From contig JAODLU010000200.1 in NCBI GenBank assembly GCA_025464125.1, forward strand, positions 1 through 13,465: a stretch of DNA of 13,465 bases. Reading direction: 5' to 3'. This stretch comes from Microbacteriaceae bacterium. Its GTDB lineage: Bacteria; Actinomycetota; Actinomycetes; Actinomycetales; Microbacteriaceae. Every line of letters begins with the position of its first letter. Within the stretch, counting starts at the first letter, position 1. The notes beneath the pieces were generated by a model. That model made no database searches. It saw nothing but the letters and a program-made list of their open reading frames with translations, and was not told where the DNA came from. Below, in pieces: positions 6,881-13,465 of this stretch. The position numbers and the translations under genes were made by a program.

Positions 6881-6901
6881 ACTGCTTGAACAACAAGCAG
6901 T
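6881..6901. terminator. Perfect 8-bp stem-loop after the VOC gene
   Basis: ACTGCTTG (6881-6888), loop AACAA, and CAAGCAGT (6894-6901) form a perfect stem. On the + strand it is followed by a run of T (6901-6905), the look of an intrinsic terminator. However, the adjacent genes are on the - strand, where the run precedes the stem as A residues. For the VOC transcript it starts just three bases after the stop codon and would be a hairpin without a U tail. It may separate that transcript from the ArsR promoter or stop antisense transcription. Confidence 0.5.
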
Positions 6902-6903
6902 TT

Positions 6904-7290
6904 TTACGGCTGGATTGATGGACTGATCGGCGATGCCCAGCCGGGGCGGGGAACCAGGCAGAAAGGATGCCCAACGGGGTCCGCGTACACGTGGTCCCCT
7001 TGCGAGAACTTCTTGGCGCCCAGCGCGAGGACCGCTTGTTCGGCCGAGTCCAGATCGTCGACCATGACATCGCAGTGGAACTGCTGCGGGCTATCTGGAT
7101 CAGGCCAGGCAGGCGGATGATATTCGGCGACGCGTTGAAAACCGATCCCGGAACTCGTCTCGCTCCGCGCGACCACCGCAAATGTTGCCGATTGGTAGGT
7201 CACTGGCATCCCGAGCAACTCGGAGTAGAACTGCGCGAGAACGTTCGGCTCGGGGCAGTCGATGATGACGTGATGCAGTCGTCCGATCAT
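6904..7290 (-). CDS. VOC-family protein, Glyoxalase_6-like
   Basis: A 128-residue protein with the glyoxalase-like layout common in actinobacteria: LHHVIIDCPEPNVLAQFYSELLGM at residues 5-28, a central FQRVAEYHPPAWPDP that resembles the usual substrate-side loop, QQFHCDVMVDDLDSAE at 69-84, LGAKKF, and the closing strand YADPVGHPFCLVP at 102-114. His7, His72 and His108 are visible and may serve as metal ligands, but the enzyme reaction is unknown. Homologues with this closing motif are usually annotated only as VOC or glyoxalase-like. The start ATG at 7288-7290 is preceded by a weak AGGG. It lies 59 bases downstream of the CDGSH gene and 71 bases upstream of the ArsR gene on the same strand, so membership in either transcript is uncertain. 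Confidence 0.85.
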   Translation of the reverse strand: MIGRLHHVIIDCPEPNVLAQFYSELLGMPVTYQSATFAVVARSETSSGIGFQRVAEYHPPAWPDPDSPQQFHCDVMVDDLDSAEQAVLALGAKKFSQGDHVYADPVGHPFCLVPRPGWASPISPSIQP

Positions 7291-7329
7291 GCATCGACCC
7301 TACGAGGTCGCAGACCCAGGTTGGATGCA

Positions 7330-7344
7330 CCCGCCCGTTGCGGG
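7330..7344. other. Short GC-rich stem-loop after the CDGSH gene
   Basis: CCCGC (7330-7334), loop CCGTT, and GCGGG (7340-7344) form a five-pair stem just past the CDGSH stop codon. There is no T run on the minus-strand side, so termination is possible but unproven. Confidence 0.3.
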
Positions 7345-7349
7345 GTGAG

Positions 7350-7586
7350 TTATTGACGTGGAGCCTCGACGCCAACGGGCTCAAGTGGCGGATCGGTCTG
7401 GAATTTGATGGCCTTGTGGGTGCCGTCGCAGAACGGCTTGATTGTGGAAATTCCGCAACGACAAAGGGCGACGGTGCTGCGTGGAGTTGGCACGACATGT
7501 CCATCGCTGTCCACGATGTCGAAGTCTCCACGAACAACAAGCGGGCCGTTCGCGTAGGGCGTGATGGTAGTGGTCTTCTTGCTCAT
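7350..7586 (-). CDS. CDGSH iron-sulfur domain protein
   Basis: A 78-residue protein with one complete CDGSH motif: Cys42-x-Cys44, then KPFCDGTH ending with Cys53 and His57. These four residues are the known three-Cys, one-His ligands of a redox-active [2Fe-2S] cluster. The first 40 residues (ITPYANGPLVVRGDFDIVDSDG) form the strand-rich front typical of bacterial members that place 'PNGPL' before the metal site. It has no membrane anchor, so it should be cytosolic. The ATG at 7584-7586 overlaps the stop of the HDO gene as ATGA, and no separate ribosome binding site is evident, so translation is probably coupled. This points to a joint role, such as electron delivery to the diiron oxidase or cluster-based sensing. 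Partnership is inferred from coupling, not proven. Confidence 0.93.
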   Translation of the reverse strand: MSKKTTTITPYANGPLVVRGDFDIVDSDGHVVPTPRSTVALCRCGISTIKPFCDGTHKAIKFQTDPPLEPVGVEAPRQ

Positions 7587-8662
7587 TTGGCTGGGGCGAT
7601 CGGTTGCAGCAGGGACGAGACACCTGATTCCCAGGCGCCAAGGAGGTGGCTGCCAAGCCAACCGTCCATCGCAAGGCACGCCGCCGCACCGAAGAAGATG
7701 TCGCCGAGCAACCCAGGGTGGTCCTCAGCGAGCGAACCGGCGAGATCCCTGGCGGCTATCTGCTCATGAACTGCATCAGCTTCGACATGCTCGTCGAAAT
7801 ACAGGGTCACATCGTTGCCGAATCCGAGGCGCCGAAAGCCGTTTCCGTAAAACCGGTTAGGGATCGAGGATGTCATCTCGAACGCAGCGAGATGCCCAAC
7901 TATTGCTCCGCGAAGTCGACGGTTCATGCCGAACATCGACATCATGTTCATCGACGCCAAAGTAATTGCAGGTACGAGGTCCACGTACGCGCCGTAAGTC
8001 GAATTGAGATCCAGCGCGCGCATCGTGTTCGCGAAGATTTCGGCGTGCACGCGCTCCGGTCGACCGCCGCCGTATTCGTCCGCCTGAATCTCGACCAGAG
8101 CTGCTTTCGACCGACCGGCGAGACGAGGAATCGCCCATGAATGGGTGTCCGCTTCCTTCAGCGTGTAAATGGATCGTTGAATCACCAGCTCGATCGCCTG
8201 CTCGCGCGTCGCCTTCCTCGCGATGAAGCGCGACAAGCTCGGCCCGGTGTCTTCCGCAGCGAGCAGGAACAGCGCAGCTGCAACATCGGCACCAGTCGGC
8301 TGCGGCAGCGTCGGCAGTACGATTCGCGTTCGCAGTGCGTGTTCGAAAGCCGCCTCTATCGAGCGCCGTGCGGCGATGAGAGCGGGATTCCATTCCCAAT
8401 CCTCATCCGTCTCGATGACGCCGCCGTAGGCGAGGCCGTACAACATGAATAAGGCAAGCTGGAGGTCGTCGTCCACGACAATGTCCTCTGAGGTCGCAAC
8501 AGCCATCTCCACGGCACGAGCAAATCTGGTCACGCCATCCGGGTCTTCCGATGGTGAACTTGCAAGAATGTCGAACAACTCGTCGCTACGCGGACCACGA
8601 CTTGCAAACGTCGAGACCAGCTGTCCGAATCGACTGCGCTGCATAGAGCTTGTAGTAGTCAC
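7583..8662 (-). CDS. Haem-oxygenase-like diiron oxidase (iron-containing redox enzyme family)
   Basis: A 359-residue protein. The C-terminal two thirds resemble the haem-oxygenase-like diiron oxidase (HDO) family. Candidate iron ligands are grouped as in that family: Glu170 and His174 in KEADTHSWAIPRL, Glu191 with Asp195-Glu196 in EIQADEYGGG, His206 in RVHAEIF, Glu262 in AAFEMTSS, and Asp290/Glu291, His292, Glu294 and His299 in YFDEHVEADAVHE. Characterised HDO relatives perform N-oxygenation, oxidative decarboxylation or C-C cleavage on amino acids and fatty acids; the substrate here is unknown. The first 110 residues are helical and not clearly assignable. The start is GTG at 8660-8662; ATG at 8642-8644 (residue 7) is an alternative, and neither has a good ribosome binding site. 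It lies 96 bases downstream of ureD and is coupled to the CDGSH gene by a 4-base overlap. GC content is lower than in the urease genes. Confidence 0.85.
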   Translation of the reverse strand: MTTTSSMQRSRFGQLVSTFASRGPRSDELFDILASSPSEDPDGVTRFARAVEMAVATSEDIVVDDDLQLALFMLYGLAYGGVIETDEDWEWNPALIAARRSIEAAFEHALRTRIVLPTLPQPTGADVAAALFLLAAEDTGPSLSRFIARKATREQAIELVIQRSIYTLKEADTHSWAIPRLAGRSKAALVEIQADEYGGGRPERVHAEIFANTMRALDLNSTYGAYVDLVPAITLASMNMMSMFGMNRRLRGAIVGHLAAFEMTSSIPNRFYGNGFRRLGFGNDVTLYFDEHVEADAVHEQIAARDLAGSLAEDHPGLLGDIFFGAAACLAMDGWLGSHLLGAWESGVSSLLQPIAPAK

Positions 8663-8686
8663 GTGATCAGGATGCTCGCACCACCG

Positions 8687-8726
8687 GGAATCTGAACCCC
8701 CTTGATTTCCTGGCGCTTCAGACTCC
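8687..8726 (-). promoter_or_regulatory. Long stem-loop in the leader of the HDO gene
   Basis: On the minus strand, GGAGTCTGAA (8726 down to 8717) and TTCAGATTCC (8696 down to 8687) can form a ten-pair stem with one G-U pair and a 20-base loop. In the opposite RNA the same position would be an A-C mismatch, which favours function in the minus-strand transcript. It lies between the ureD stop and the HDO start. No U run follows, so it may be an operator or mRNA structure rather than a standard terminator. Confidence 0.45.
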
Positions 8727-8758
8727 GAGCTGGGCGGGCGGGTAGTGCAGTGGGCCGA

Positions 8759-9532
8759 CTACCGTACGCGCTGTGTGCGCGAAGCCCGCGTGCCGATGAG
8801 GTGGCCAGGGTCTGGCGAGTCGGCCACGCTGAGCAGTGCGGTGCGCCACGGCGACCACTTCGCGTCGAGACCGGAACTGTGCACCTGCTGGCCGAGGAAG
8901 CGTGCCACGGCCCCCGGCTGCTCAAGCACGAGGTCACCCGGCACTGTCGGCGGGCGGTAACCGATGGCGATCACAGAATCGACCACCCTGTTCGCACCGA
9001 GTACCCCTGGCCCGGGGAACGCCCCTGCCGCCTCCAGGCGCTCAACCAGGATCGGGCCGCCGTCCCCGACAACAGTCACTCCAGAATCGATCACGCCGCC
9101 GATCTCACCGTGCCGGCCGAGCACGAGTGTTTCCCTCAGAAGCACGGCAGCCCCTTCGGCGAGCACGAACTCGCTGCGACGTCGGGCGCTGGCCCCAGCC
9201 GTGACGATGAAGGGCAGCCCCCGCCAGAGGAGGCGGCCGCCCTGGCCGATGCTTGCCCGCACCTGCCACGACGAGACGCCCGGGTAGGCGACCGTGCCGC
9301 CGATGTCCTCGATCTCAAGCCTGCAACCAGCGCCTACCTCGATCTCGATGCGAACCGCGTCGCCGTCGAGGAGAAGCATCTGTGCCGCGGCTAGAGCCAC
9401 CCTGGCGGACGTTGCATCGCGCTCGATCAGGCGGGGCGCGATCGCGCCGGCAACGAGGCCGACGCGGACGCGCGCCTCACCGGGGTGGACGGAGATCCGC
9501 GACGGCTCAGCCGTGGGCGCGCTCTTGGGCAT
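8759..9532 (-). CDS. ureD: Urease accessory protein UreD (UreH)
   Basis: A 257-residue protein. UreD binds the urease apoprotein and, with UreF and UreG, forms the complex through which nickel reaches the active site. Seen features of the family: an N-terminal strand region ([20 protein letters not shown]), a [22 protein letters not shown] segment at about 53-75, the downstream TVAYPG, a [15 protein letters not shown] region near residues 101-115, and [22 protein letters not shown] at about 122-143. The match is more divergent than for the other urease genes, as is usual for UreD. The start used is ATG at 9530-9532, inside the last codons of ureG, giving a 26-base overlap; no Shine-Dalgarno sequence is visible, so translation is probably coupled. 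The open frame extends further upstream to 9823, but that part is a shifted read of ureG and was excluded. Confidence 0.88.
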   Translation of the reverse strand: MPKSAPTAEPSRISVHPGEARVRVGLVAGAIAPRLIERDATSARVALAAAQMLLLDGDAVRIEIEVGAGCRLEIEDIGGTVAYPGVSSWQVRASIGQGGRLLWRGLPFIVTAGASARRRSEFVLAEGAAVLLRETLVLGRHGEIGGVIDSGVTVVGDGGPILVERLEAAGAFPGPGVLGANRVVDSVIAIGYRPPTVPGDLVLEQPGAVARFLGQQVHSSGLDAKWSPWRTALLSVADSPDPGHLIGTRASRTQRVR

Positions 9533-10295
9533 GGTCGTGATGATGATCATGATCGTCGTGACCATGGTCGTGACCGTCGTGACCATGTGCGTGGTCGCTC
9601 TCGTCATCACCATCGCCGGCGTGGAAGTGCGGAGCCATTGGCCCCGGATCCTGAGGCACGTGGGTGCCCGCCCGATGTGCAGCGAGGATGCTGAGCACCC
9701 AGGCGCGCAATGCCGCGACCGAGTCCTTGTCGTCCCTCGAGAGGGCGAGCACGGGCCTGCCATCGCGGGCAGCGAGGCCGTCAGCCACCATGAGCTGCAC
9801 ATCCACACCCACGTACGGAGCAAGGTCGGTTTTATTCACGACGAGGAGATCGGCGCGCCCGATGCCCGGGCCCCCCTTGCGGGCCACATCGCCCCCGCCT
9901 GCGACGTCGAGCACAAAGATCTGCGCGTCTACCAGTGCGGGAGAGAAGGTTGCCGTGAGGTTGTCACCACCCGACTCGATGAGCACGACGTCGAGCGGTG
10001 CGAAGTCGCGCTCGAGATCCTCGACTGCGATCAGGTTCGTGGTGATGTCGTCGCGGATCGCGGTGTGGGGGCATGCGCCGGTCTCGACTGCGCGGATTCG
10101 TTCTGGGTCGAGCACCCCGGCCGATCGCAGGAACCGCGCGTCCTCGTCGGTGTAGATGTCGTTAGTGATCACGCCGAGCCGAAGTTCGTCGGCCAGCGCG
10201 CGGCAGACCGTCGCGATGAGCGACGACTTGCCGGTGCCTACCGGACCGGCAACGCCGAGCCGGAGTGAGCGGGTTGGTGCATTGTCTTCAGCCAC
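9507..10295 (-). CDS. ureG: Urease accessory GTPase UreG with a C-terminal histidine-rich tail
   Basis: A 262-residue protein. UreG is the SIMIBI-class GTPase that powers nickel insertion into urease. Seen motifs: P-loop GPVGTGKSS at 17-25, NDIYTDED at 45-52, the nickel-binding CPH (Cys75-Pro76-His77) in [16 protein letters not shown] at 107-113, and the guanine-specificity NKTD at 154-157. The GTPase body ends near residue 208. An extra tail follows, and its last 40 residues (223-262) hold 14 His and 10 Asp. Such metal-binding runs are better known at the N terminus of plant UreG and HypB or the C terminus of UreE; there is no ureE here. The start is GTG at 10293-10295 with AAAGGAGA at 10302-10309 as ribosome binding site, overlapping the ureF stop by 8 bases. 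Confidence 0.95.
   Translation of the reverse strand: MAEDNAPTRSLRLGVAGPVGTGKSSLIATVCRALADELRLGVITNDIYTDEDARFLRSAGVLDPERIRAVETGACPHTAIRDDITTNLIAVEDLERDFAPLDVVLIESGGDNLTATFSPALVDAQIFVLDVAGGGDVARKGGPGIGRADLLVVNKTDLAPYVGVDVQLMVADGLAARDGRPVLALSRDDKDSVAALRAWVLSILAAHRAGTHVPQDPGPMAPHFHAGDGDDESDHAHGHDGHDHGHDDHDHHHDHAQERAHG
9510..9629. repeat. Low-complexity CATGGTCGTGA-like repeat encoding the UreG His/Asp tail
   Basis: The DNA is built from variants of short His and Asp codon units (on +, ATGGTCGTGA-like pieces, densest at 9530-9603). It encodes UreG residues 223-262 on the minus strand. Such tracts can expand or contract by slippage, which would change the tail length; the ureD start codon lies inside it. 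Confidence 0.7.
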
Positions 10296-11004
10296 GGAAG
10301 AGTCTCCTTTGGGTTATGGCGTGCTGTTCGGCCCACGCCTCGGCCTGAGGCGCGCTGAGCGCGGGGATGTCATCAGGCGAACGGATCGCCGCGATGGTGG
10401 GGACTGACGGCTCTATCGACGCACAGCTTTCCAGCAGCAGCATCACGCCATCGGCAGGGTCACGCGGTTCGAGTTTGAGGAGCGCCGCTACGCCGCTCGC
10501 GAGGTCGTCGTAGACCGCGAGGCGAACGAGCTCCTCTGATCCCATCCCGACCTCGGCGGCTATCACGCCCAACACCAGCGGGCGGGGCGGAGCATCATCG
10601 AGCGCGTCGATCCCGGCGGACGCAGGCCAGATACGCCTGGCCAGTCGCAACAATCCGCGGCCGAGGTCGCGCGAGACCTCTCGCATCGCACGGCTGGGCG
10701 TCCGAGCCGACCAGGCTCGTTCGACCATGGCGAGCCCCCATCCGTCGCGCTCGCCGCCGTCGAGCACGGAGTGCATCGTCGCCACAGCCGTGCCTGCGTC
10801 CACCAGGGCCGTGGTGCTGGCGCGAAGCGCGAGAAAGCCTGCGACAACAGCGGGGGACATGCCGCCGATCAGGGCAGGTTCAAGGCCCGAGGAATGCGCG
10901 TGGCCACCGCTCGGCAGGCGTGCGTCAGCGAGGAGCATGGCGACGGTGCTGGCGGCGGGGACAGTCATCCCCTGGAAACGAGGCAACCGGTCAGAAGTGT
11001 TCAT
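10288..11004 (-). CDS. ureF: Urease accessory protein UreF
   Basis: A 238-residue all-helical protein. UreF joins UreD and UreG in the urease activation complex and is thought to control fidelity of nickel insertion. The family signature is seen near the N terminus: [20 protein letters not shown] at residues 23-42, corresponding to the usual D-x-x-F/L-P-x-G-G-x-x-H-S-x-G-L-E. Later helices include [13 protein letters not shown] and [19 protein letters not shown], which also fit. I chose the ATG at 11002-11004, 4 bases after the ureC stop. A second in-frame ATG 36 bases further in (residue 13, MTVPAAS) is possible; neither has a convincing ribosome binding site, which suggests coupling to ureC. 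The stop overlaps the ureG start by 8 bases. Confidence 0.9.
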   Translation of the reverse strand: MNTSDRLPRFQGMTVPAASTVAMLLADARLPSGGHAHSSGLEPALIGGMSPAVVAGFLALRASTTALVDAGTAVATMHSVLDGGERDGWGLAMVERAWSARTPSRAMREVSRDLGRGLLRLARRIWPASAGIDALDDAPPRPLVLGVIAAEVGMGSEELVRLAVYDDLASGVAALLKLEPRDPADGVMLLLESCASIEPSVPTIAAIRSPDDIPALSAPQAEAWAEQHAITQRRLFRG

Positions 11005-11008
11005 CGGA

Positions 11009-12706
11009 TCAGAACAGGTTGTACAGCTGGGCCAGTGGGAGGGATTCGGCGGGCGCGGGCTCAACGAAATCGCCATCGATGGAGATCTCGAAGGTGTCGG
11101 GACGCACAACGATCGCAGGCAGCGCGAAGTTGTTCTTAAGGTCGGCTTTGCCGATGTCGCGGGTCGACTCGACTGCACGCAGCTGTCGGCGCAGCCCTAG
11201 TTCGTCAGCCAGGCCGGCATCGATAGCAGCAGGCGAGACGTACGCGTATGACACGTCCGCTCCGATGGCGTGTCCGAACGCGGGACGCATCATCACCGGC
11301 TGGGGCGTGGGGATCGAAGCGTTGGGGTCGCCAAGCGCACCCCAGGCAAGAACGCCGCCTTTCATGACGACTGCAGGTCGAACGCCGAAGAACTTCGGAT
11401 CCCAGAGCACCAGGTCGGCGAGCTTGCCCACCTCGACTGAGCCGATGTCCCTCGCGATGCCGTGCGCGATGGCGGGATTGATCGTGTACTTGGCCACGTA
11501 GCGGCGGGCTCGTTCGTTGTCTGCCGGCAGCCTTCCGCCGAGGCTTCCCCGCCGTAGCTTCATCACATGGGCGACCTGCCAGGTGCGGGTGATTACTTCG
11601 CCGATGCGACCCATCGCCTGTGAGTCCGAGGAGGTGATCGAGAGCGCACCCATGTCGTGCAGGATGTCCTCTGCCGCGATCGTGGTCCCGCGGATCCGGG
11701 ATTCCGCGAAAGCGAGGTCCTCTGGCACCGCCGGGTTCAGGTGGTGGCAGACAATGAGCATGTCGAGGTGCTCCGCGACCGTGTTCACCGTGTGCGGCAG
11801 TGTCGGATTCGTGGAGCCAGGGATGATGTGCGGCAGGCTCGCGATAGTGAGAATGTCAGGCGCATGGCCACCGCCCGCGCCCTCGACGTGGAACGCGTGG
11901 ATGGAGCGGCCAGCGATGGCGCGGATGGTCGAGTCGACGTACCCGGCTTCGTTGAGCGAGTCGGAGTGAAGCGCGACCTGGAGACCCCAGTCGTCAGCGG
12001 CTTTCAGTGCGGCGTCGATCACTGCTGGGGTCGATCCCCAGTCCTCGTGGATCTTGAAGCCTCCGGCGCCCGCGAGCGCCTGCTCGCCCAGCGCCTCGGC
12101 TGAAATCGTGTTGCCCTTGCCGAGCAGCAGGATATTCACCGGAAGGTTGTCGAGGGAGCGCAGCATCTTCTTCAGGTGCCAGGCGCCAGGCGTGACCGTC
12201 GTGGCCTTTGAACCCTCTGAGGGGCCGGTGCCGCCACCGACGATCGTGGTGATGCCGGTAGCGAGCGCCTCGTGGATTTGCGACGGCGAGATCAGGTGCA
12301 CGTGGGAGTCGATCGCGCCAGCGGTGACTATGCGGCCCTCACCGGACACGACATCGGTCGATGGGCCGATGATCATGTCGATGCCATCGCTGATGTCCGG
12401 GTTTCCCGCGTGCCCGATGCCGACGATGTGTCCGTCACGGATGCCGATGTCGGCCCTGATGATTCCCCACCAGTCGAGGATGATCGCGTTCGTGATGACA
12501 GTGTCGAGTGCGCCGGCGGCACGTGAGGTCGTTGCCTGCGCCATCGATTCACGGATCGACTTGCCGCCGCCAAAGACTGACTCCTCACCCCCGAACGTGC
12601 GGTCCTCCTCAATCTCGATCCACAGGTCCGTATCGCCGAGGCGCACCTGGTCGCCGGTCGTCGGCCCGTAGATCGCTGCATAGCGGGAGCGGGTGATCCA
12701 CACCAT
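11009..12706 (-). CDS. ureC: Urease alpha subunit UreC (catalytic)
   Basis: A 565-residue amidohydrolase, full length for UreC. It hydrolyses urea to ammonia and carbamate at a two-nickel centre in the cytoplasm. Active-site residues are all present: His135 and His137 in DSHVHL, Lys218 in [10 protein letters not shown] (the lysine carbamylated to bridge the nickels), His247 in [10 protein letters not shown], His273 in [10 protein letters not shown], the mobile-flap Cys320-His321 in VCHHLN, and Asp361 in SSDSQAMGR. This numbering is one higher than that commonly used for the Klebsiella enzyme. The N-terminal [16 protein letters not shown] and the C-terminal NNFALP are also conserved. The start ATG at 12704-12706 shares one base with the ureB stop (TGATG). 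Nothing suggests a damaged or altered enzyme. Confidence 0.98.
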   Translation of the reverse strand: MVWITRSRYAAIYGPTTGDQVRLGDTDLWIEIEEDRTFGGEESVFGGGKSIRESMAQATTSRAAGALDTVITNAIILDWWGIIRADIGIRDGHIVGIGHAGNPDISDGIDMIIGPSTDVVSGEGRIVTAGAIDSHVHLISPSQIHEALATGITTIVGGGTGPSEGSKATTVTPGAWHLKKMLRSLDNLPVNILLLGKGNTISAEALGEQALAGAGGFKIHEDWGSTPAVIDAALKAADDWGLQVALHSDSLNEAGYVDSTIRAIAGRSIHAFHVEGAGGGHAPDILTIASLPHIIPGSTNPTLPHTVNTVAEHLDMLIVCHHLNPAVPEDLAFAESRIRGTTIAAEDILHDMGALSITSSDSQAMGRIGEVITRTWQVAHVMKLRRGSLGGRLPADNERARRYVAKYTINPAIAHGIARDIGSVEVGKLADLVLWDPKFFGVRPAVVMKGGVLAWGALGDPNASIPTPQPVMMRPAFGHAIGADVSYAYVSPAAIDAGLADELGLRRQLRAVESTRDIGKADLKNNFALPAIVVRPDTFEISIDGDFVEPAPAESLPLAQLYNLF

Positions 12707-13044
12707 CAGAGAGCACCTGCCCCTTCGGGTTTGATCTGGATGCCGGGCACGATCCTGGCGCCGCGGATTGCGACGGCGTCGAGTTCCCGCGATGCGCCGG
12801 GCTCGAAGCGTTGCGAGGTGCCCGACGGAATGTCGAAGCGGAACCCGTGCGCTGCGGCGCGGTCGAACTCCAGTGCCTCGTTCACTTCAGGGAGATGGAT
12901 GTGCGATCCAACCTGGATGGGCCGGTCGCCGGTGTTGATGAAGACGAGGGTGATTCGCTCGTGGGGCGCGCGGTCAGCGTTGAGTTCGAGGTCACCGGGA
13001 AGGATGCGAAATGCGCCAGGGCCTGTGCTGGATGCGGATGCCAA
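12706..13044 (-). CDS. ureB: Urease beta subunit UreB
   Basis: A 112-residue structural subunit that packs against UreA and UreC. The conserved core is clear: ILPGDLELN at residues 14-22, [31 protein letters not shown] at 32-62, [17 protein letters not shown] at 67-83, then [11 protein letters not shown]. Where most family members have HFFEVN this one has HLPEVN, a minor change. The start is a TTG at 13042-13044; no ATG or GTG lies close by in frame, and GAAAGG (13051-13056) precedes it at good distance, overlapping the ureA stop. The N terminus is about 12 residues longer than the usual MIPGE start. It is separate from ureA, not fused as in some species. Confidence 0.95.
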   Translation of the reverse strand: MASASSTGPGAFRILPGDLELNADRAPHERITLVFINTGDRPIQVGSHIHLPEVNEALEFDRAAAHGFRFDIPSGTSQRFEPGASRELDAVAIRGARIVPGIQIKPEGAGAL

Positions 13045-13054
13045 CGTCTGCCTT

Positions 13055-13357
13055 TCAGTCGATCGGGTGATGAATGGTCACAAGCTTGCGACCGTCGGGA
13101 AACGTCGCCTCGACCTGGATGTCGACGAGCATCTCAGGTACGCCCGGCATGACCTCGTGACCGCGAAGCACGCTCCGGCCTGAGGTCATCAACTCGGACA
13201 CGCTGCGTCCTTCCCGAGCGCCCTCGAGCACCCAGGTCGAGATGAGGGCGACCGATTCGGGGTGGTTGAGAAGGATGCCGCGGGCCAGGCGGTCGCGTGC
13301 GACCATGCCTGCGACGGCAAGGAGGAGCTTCTCAGTCTCCGCCGGCGTGAAATGCAC
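13055..13357 (-). CDS. ureA: Urease gamma subunit UreA
   Basis: A 100-residue structural subunit of normal length. The sequence follows the family closely: [26 protein letters not shown] at residues 2-27, [21 protein letters not shown] at 30-50, [33 protein letters not shown] at 68-87 and a KLVTIHHPI ending. Together with UreB and UreC it forms the urease core. The start is GTG at 13355-13357, preceded by an AAGGGGGG ribosome binding site. Its stop is 10 bases before the ureB start. It is the first recognisable gene of the operon in this window. Confidence 0.97.
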   Translation of the reverse strand: MHFTPAETEKLLLAVAGMVARDRLARGILLNHPESVALISTWVLEGAREGRSVSELMTSGRSVLRGHEVMPGVPEMLVDIQVEATFPDGRKLVTIHHPID

Positions 13358-13465
13358 GCTGCCCCCCTTTAGTCCGCTGCTGGTTCACTGACATGGACTC
13401 CAGTACGACCACCGATATTCCGTGGCAGGAGTCTGTCATAAATGCTGCTACGTCGCGCTGCTCTA
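13358..13465 (-). promoter_or_regulatory. Leader region of the urease operon, with a bulged dyad
   Basis: Besides the ureA ribosome binding site, the region carries TGACA-tg-GACTCC (13389-13401) facing GGAGTC-TGTCA (13428-13438), 11 paired positions with a 2-base bulge and a 26-base loop that contains a smaller CCAC/GTGG pairing. This could be an operator or an mRNA hairpin controlling urease. I see no convincing -35/-10 pair. Short open frames run to the window edge on both strands: on - ending in TAA at 13369-13371, and on + from ATG 13393. Their codon use is ambiguous and neither can be called a gene. Confidence 0.4.

Noticed and set aside
8663..8758. tRNA-like or attachment-site-like sequence (GGTTCAGATTCCC on the minus strand)
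   Set aside because: It recalls a T arm, but the invariant loop A is replaced, the stem is imperfect and no cloverleaf or acceptor pairing could be drawn; the stem-loop reading fits better.
9526..9603. CRISPR-like or tandem regulatory repeat
   Set aside because: The units are short, without spacers, and are explained by His and Asp codons of UreG.
9533..9823. 97-residue N-terminal extension of UreD
   Set aside because: It is a shifted translation of the ureG 3' half, including Met/Thr/Ile-rich repeats from the His tail DNA; UreD homology starts after the ATG at 9532.
9294..10268. 324-codon open frame on + antisense to ureG and ureD
   Set aside because: Antisense of well-identified urease accessory genes; composition is that of a mirror frame.
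13369..13465. Possible 3' end of an upstream minus-strand gene (TAA at 13369-13371), and possible divergent + gene from ATG 13393
   Set aside because: The minus frame has only 12 of 31 codons ending in G or C, unlike the genes here; the + frame has 24 open codons and no ribosome binding site. Neither can be decided without sequence to the right.

Overview
The window looks like a stretch of chromosome from a GC-rich Gram-positive actinobacterium, possibly a Microbacteriaceae-like organism; this is inferred from gene content and style, not from a marker gene. The evidence is a mostly GC-rich sequence, frequent GTG starts and one TTG start, two genes whose start codon sits where transcription should begin (leaderless), a urease operon ordered ureABCFGD without ureE, and an LssY_C membrane protein. 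No rRNA, tRNA, insertion sequence, integrase, CRISPR array or origin was found. The DNA is densely coding and no gene-free stretch exceeds about 110 bases.

Left part (1-2951): the 3' end of a ferritin-like diiron protein gene, then a membrane protein with an LssY_C domain, both on +. A small four-helix membrane protein on - follows; its stop codon interlocks with the LssY_C gene. A VOC-fold protein follows on + with a clear ribosome binding site and a plausible promoter.

Middle (2962-6040): a TetR repressor gene and a 14-helix DHA2-type MFS drug exporter gene diverge from a 61-base gap. The gap holds a 38-bp dyad overlying two face-to-face promoters, a self-contained efflux switch. A secreted lipoprotein of unknown function converges on the exporter and lies at the end of an ArsR regulator, SRPBCC protein, lipoprotein cluster on -.

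Right middle (6072-8662, all on -): the ArsR and SRPBCC genes, with a 4-base ATGA overlap and a dyad at a leaderless promoter, then a second VOC protein. Upstream of it is a translationally coupled pair: a haem-oxygenase-like diiron oxidase (HDO) and a CDGSH iron-sulfur protein. The HDO/CDGSH block has visibly lower GC than its neighbours. The pair is uncharacterised as far as I know and is a good candidate for an undescribed redox system.

Right part (8759-13357, all on -): a urease operon encoding the three structural subunits UreA, UreB and UreC and the accessory proteins UreF, UreG and UreD. The genes are packed with gaps or overlaps of only a few bases. Urease hydrolyses urea to ammonia and carbamate. 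No ureE metallochaperone gene is present; instead UreG carries a 40-residue C-terminal tail with 14 histidines, and the coding DNA of this tail contains the ureD start codon. Dyad sequences sit in the ureA leader and between ureD and the HDO gene.
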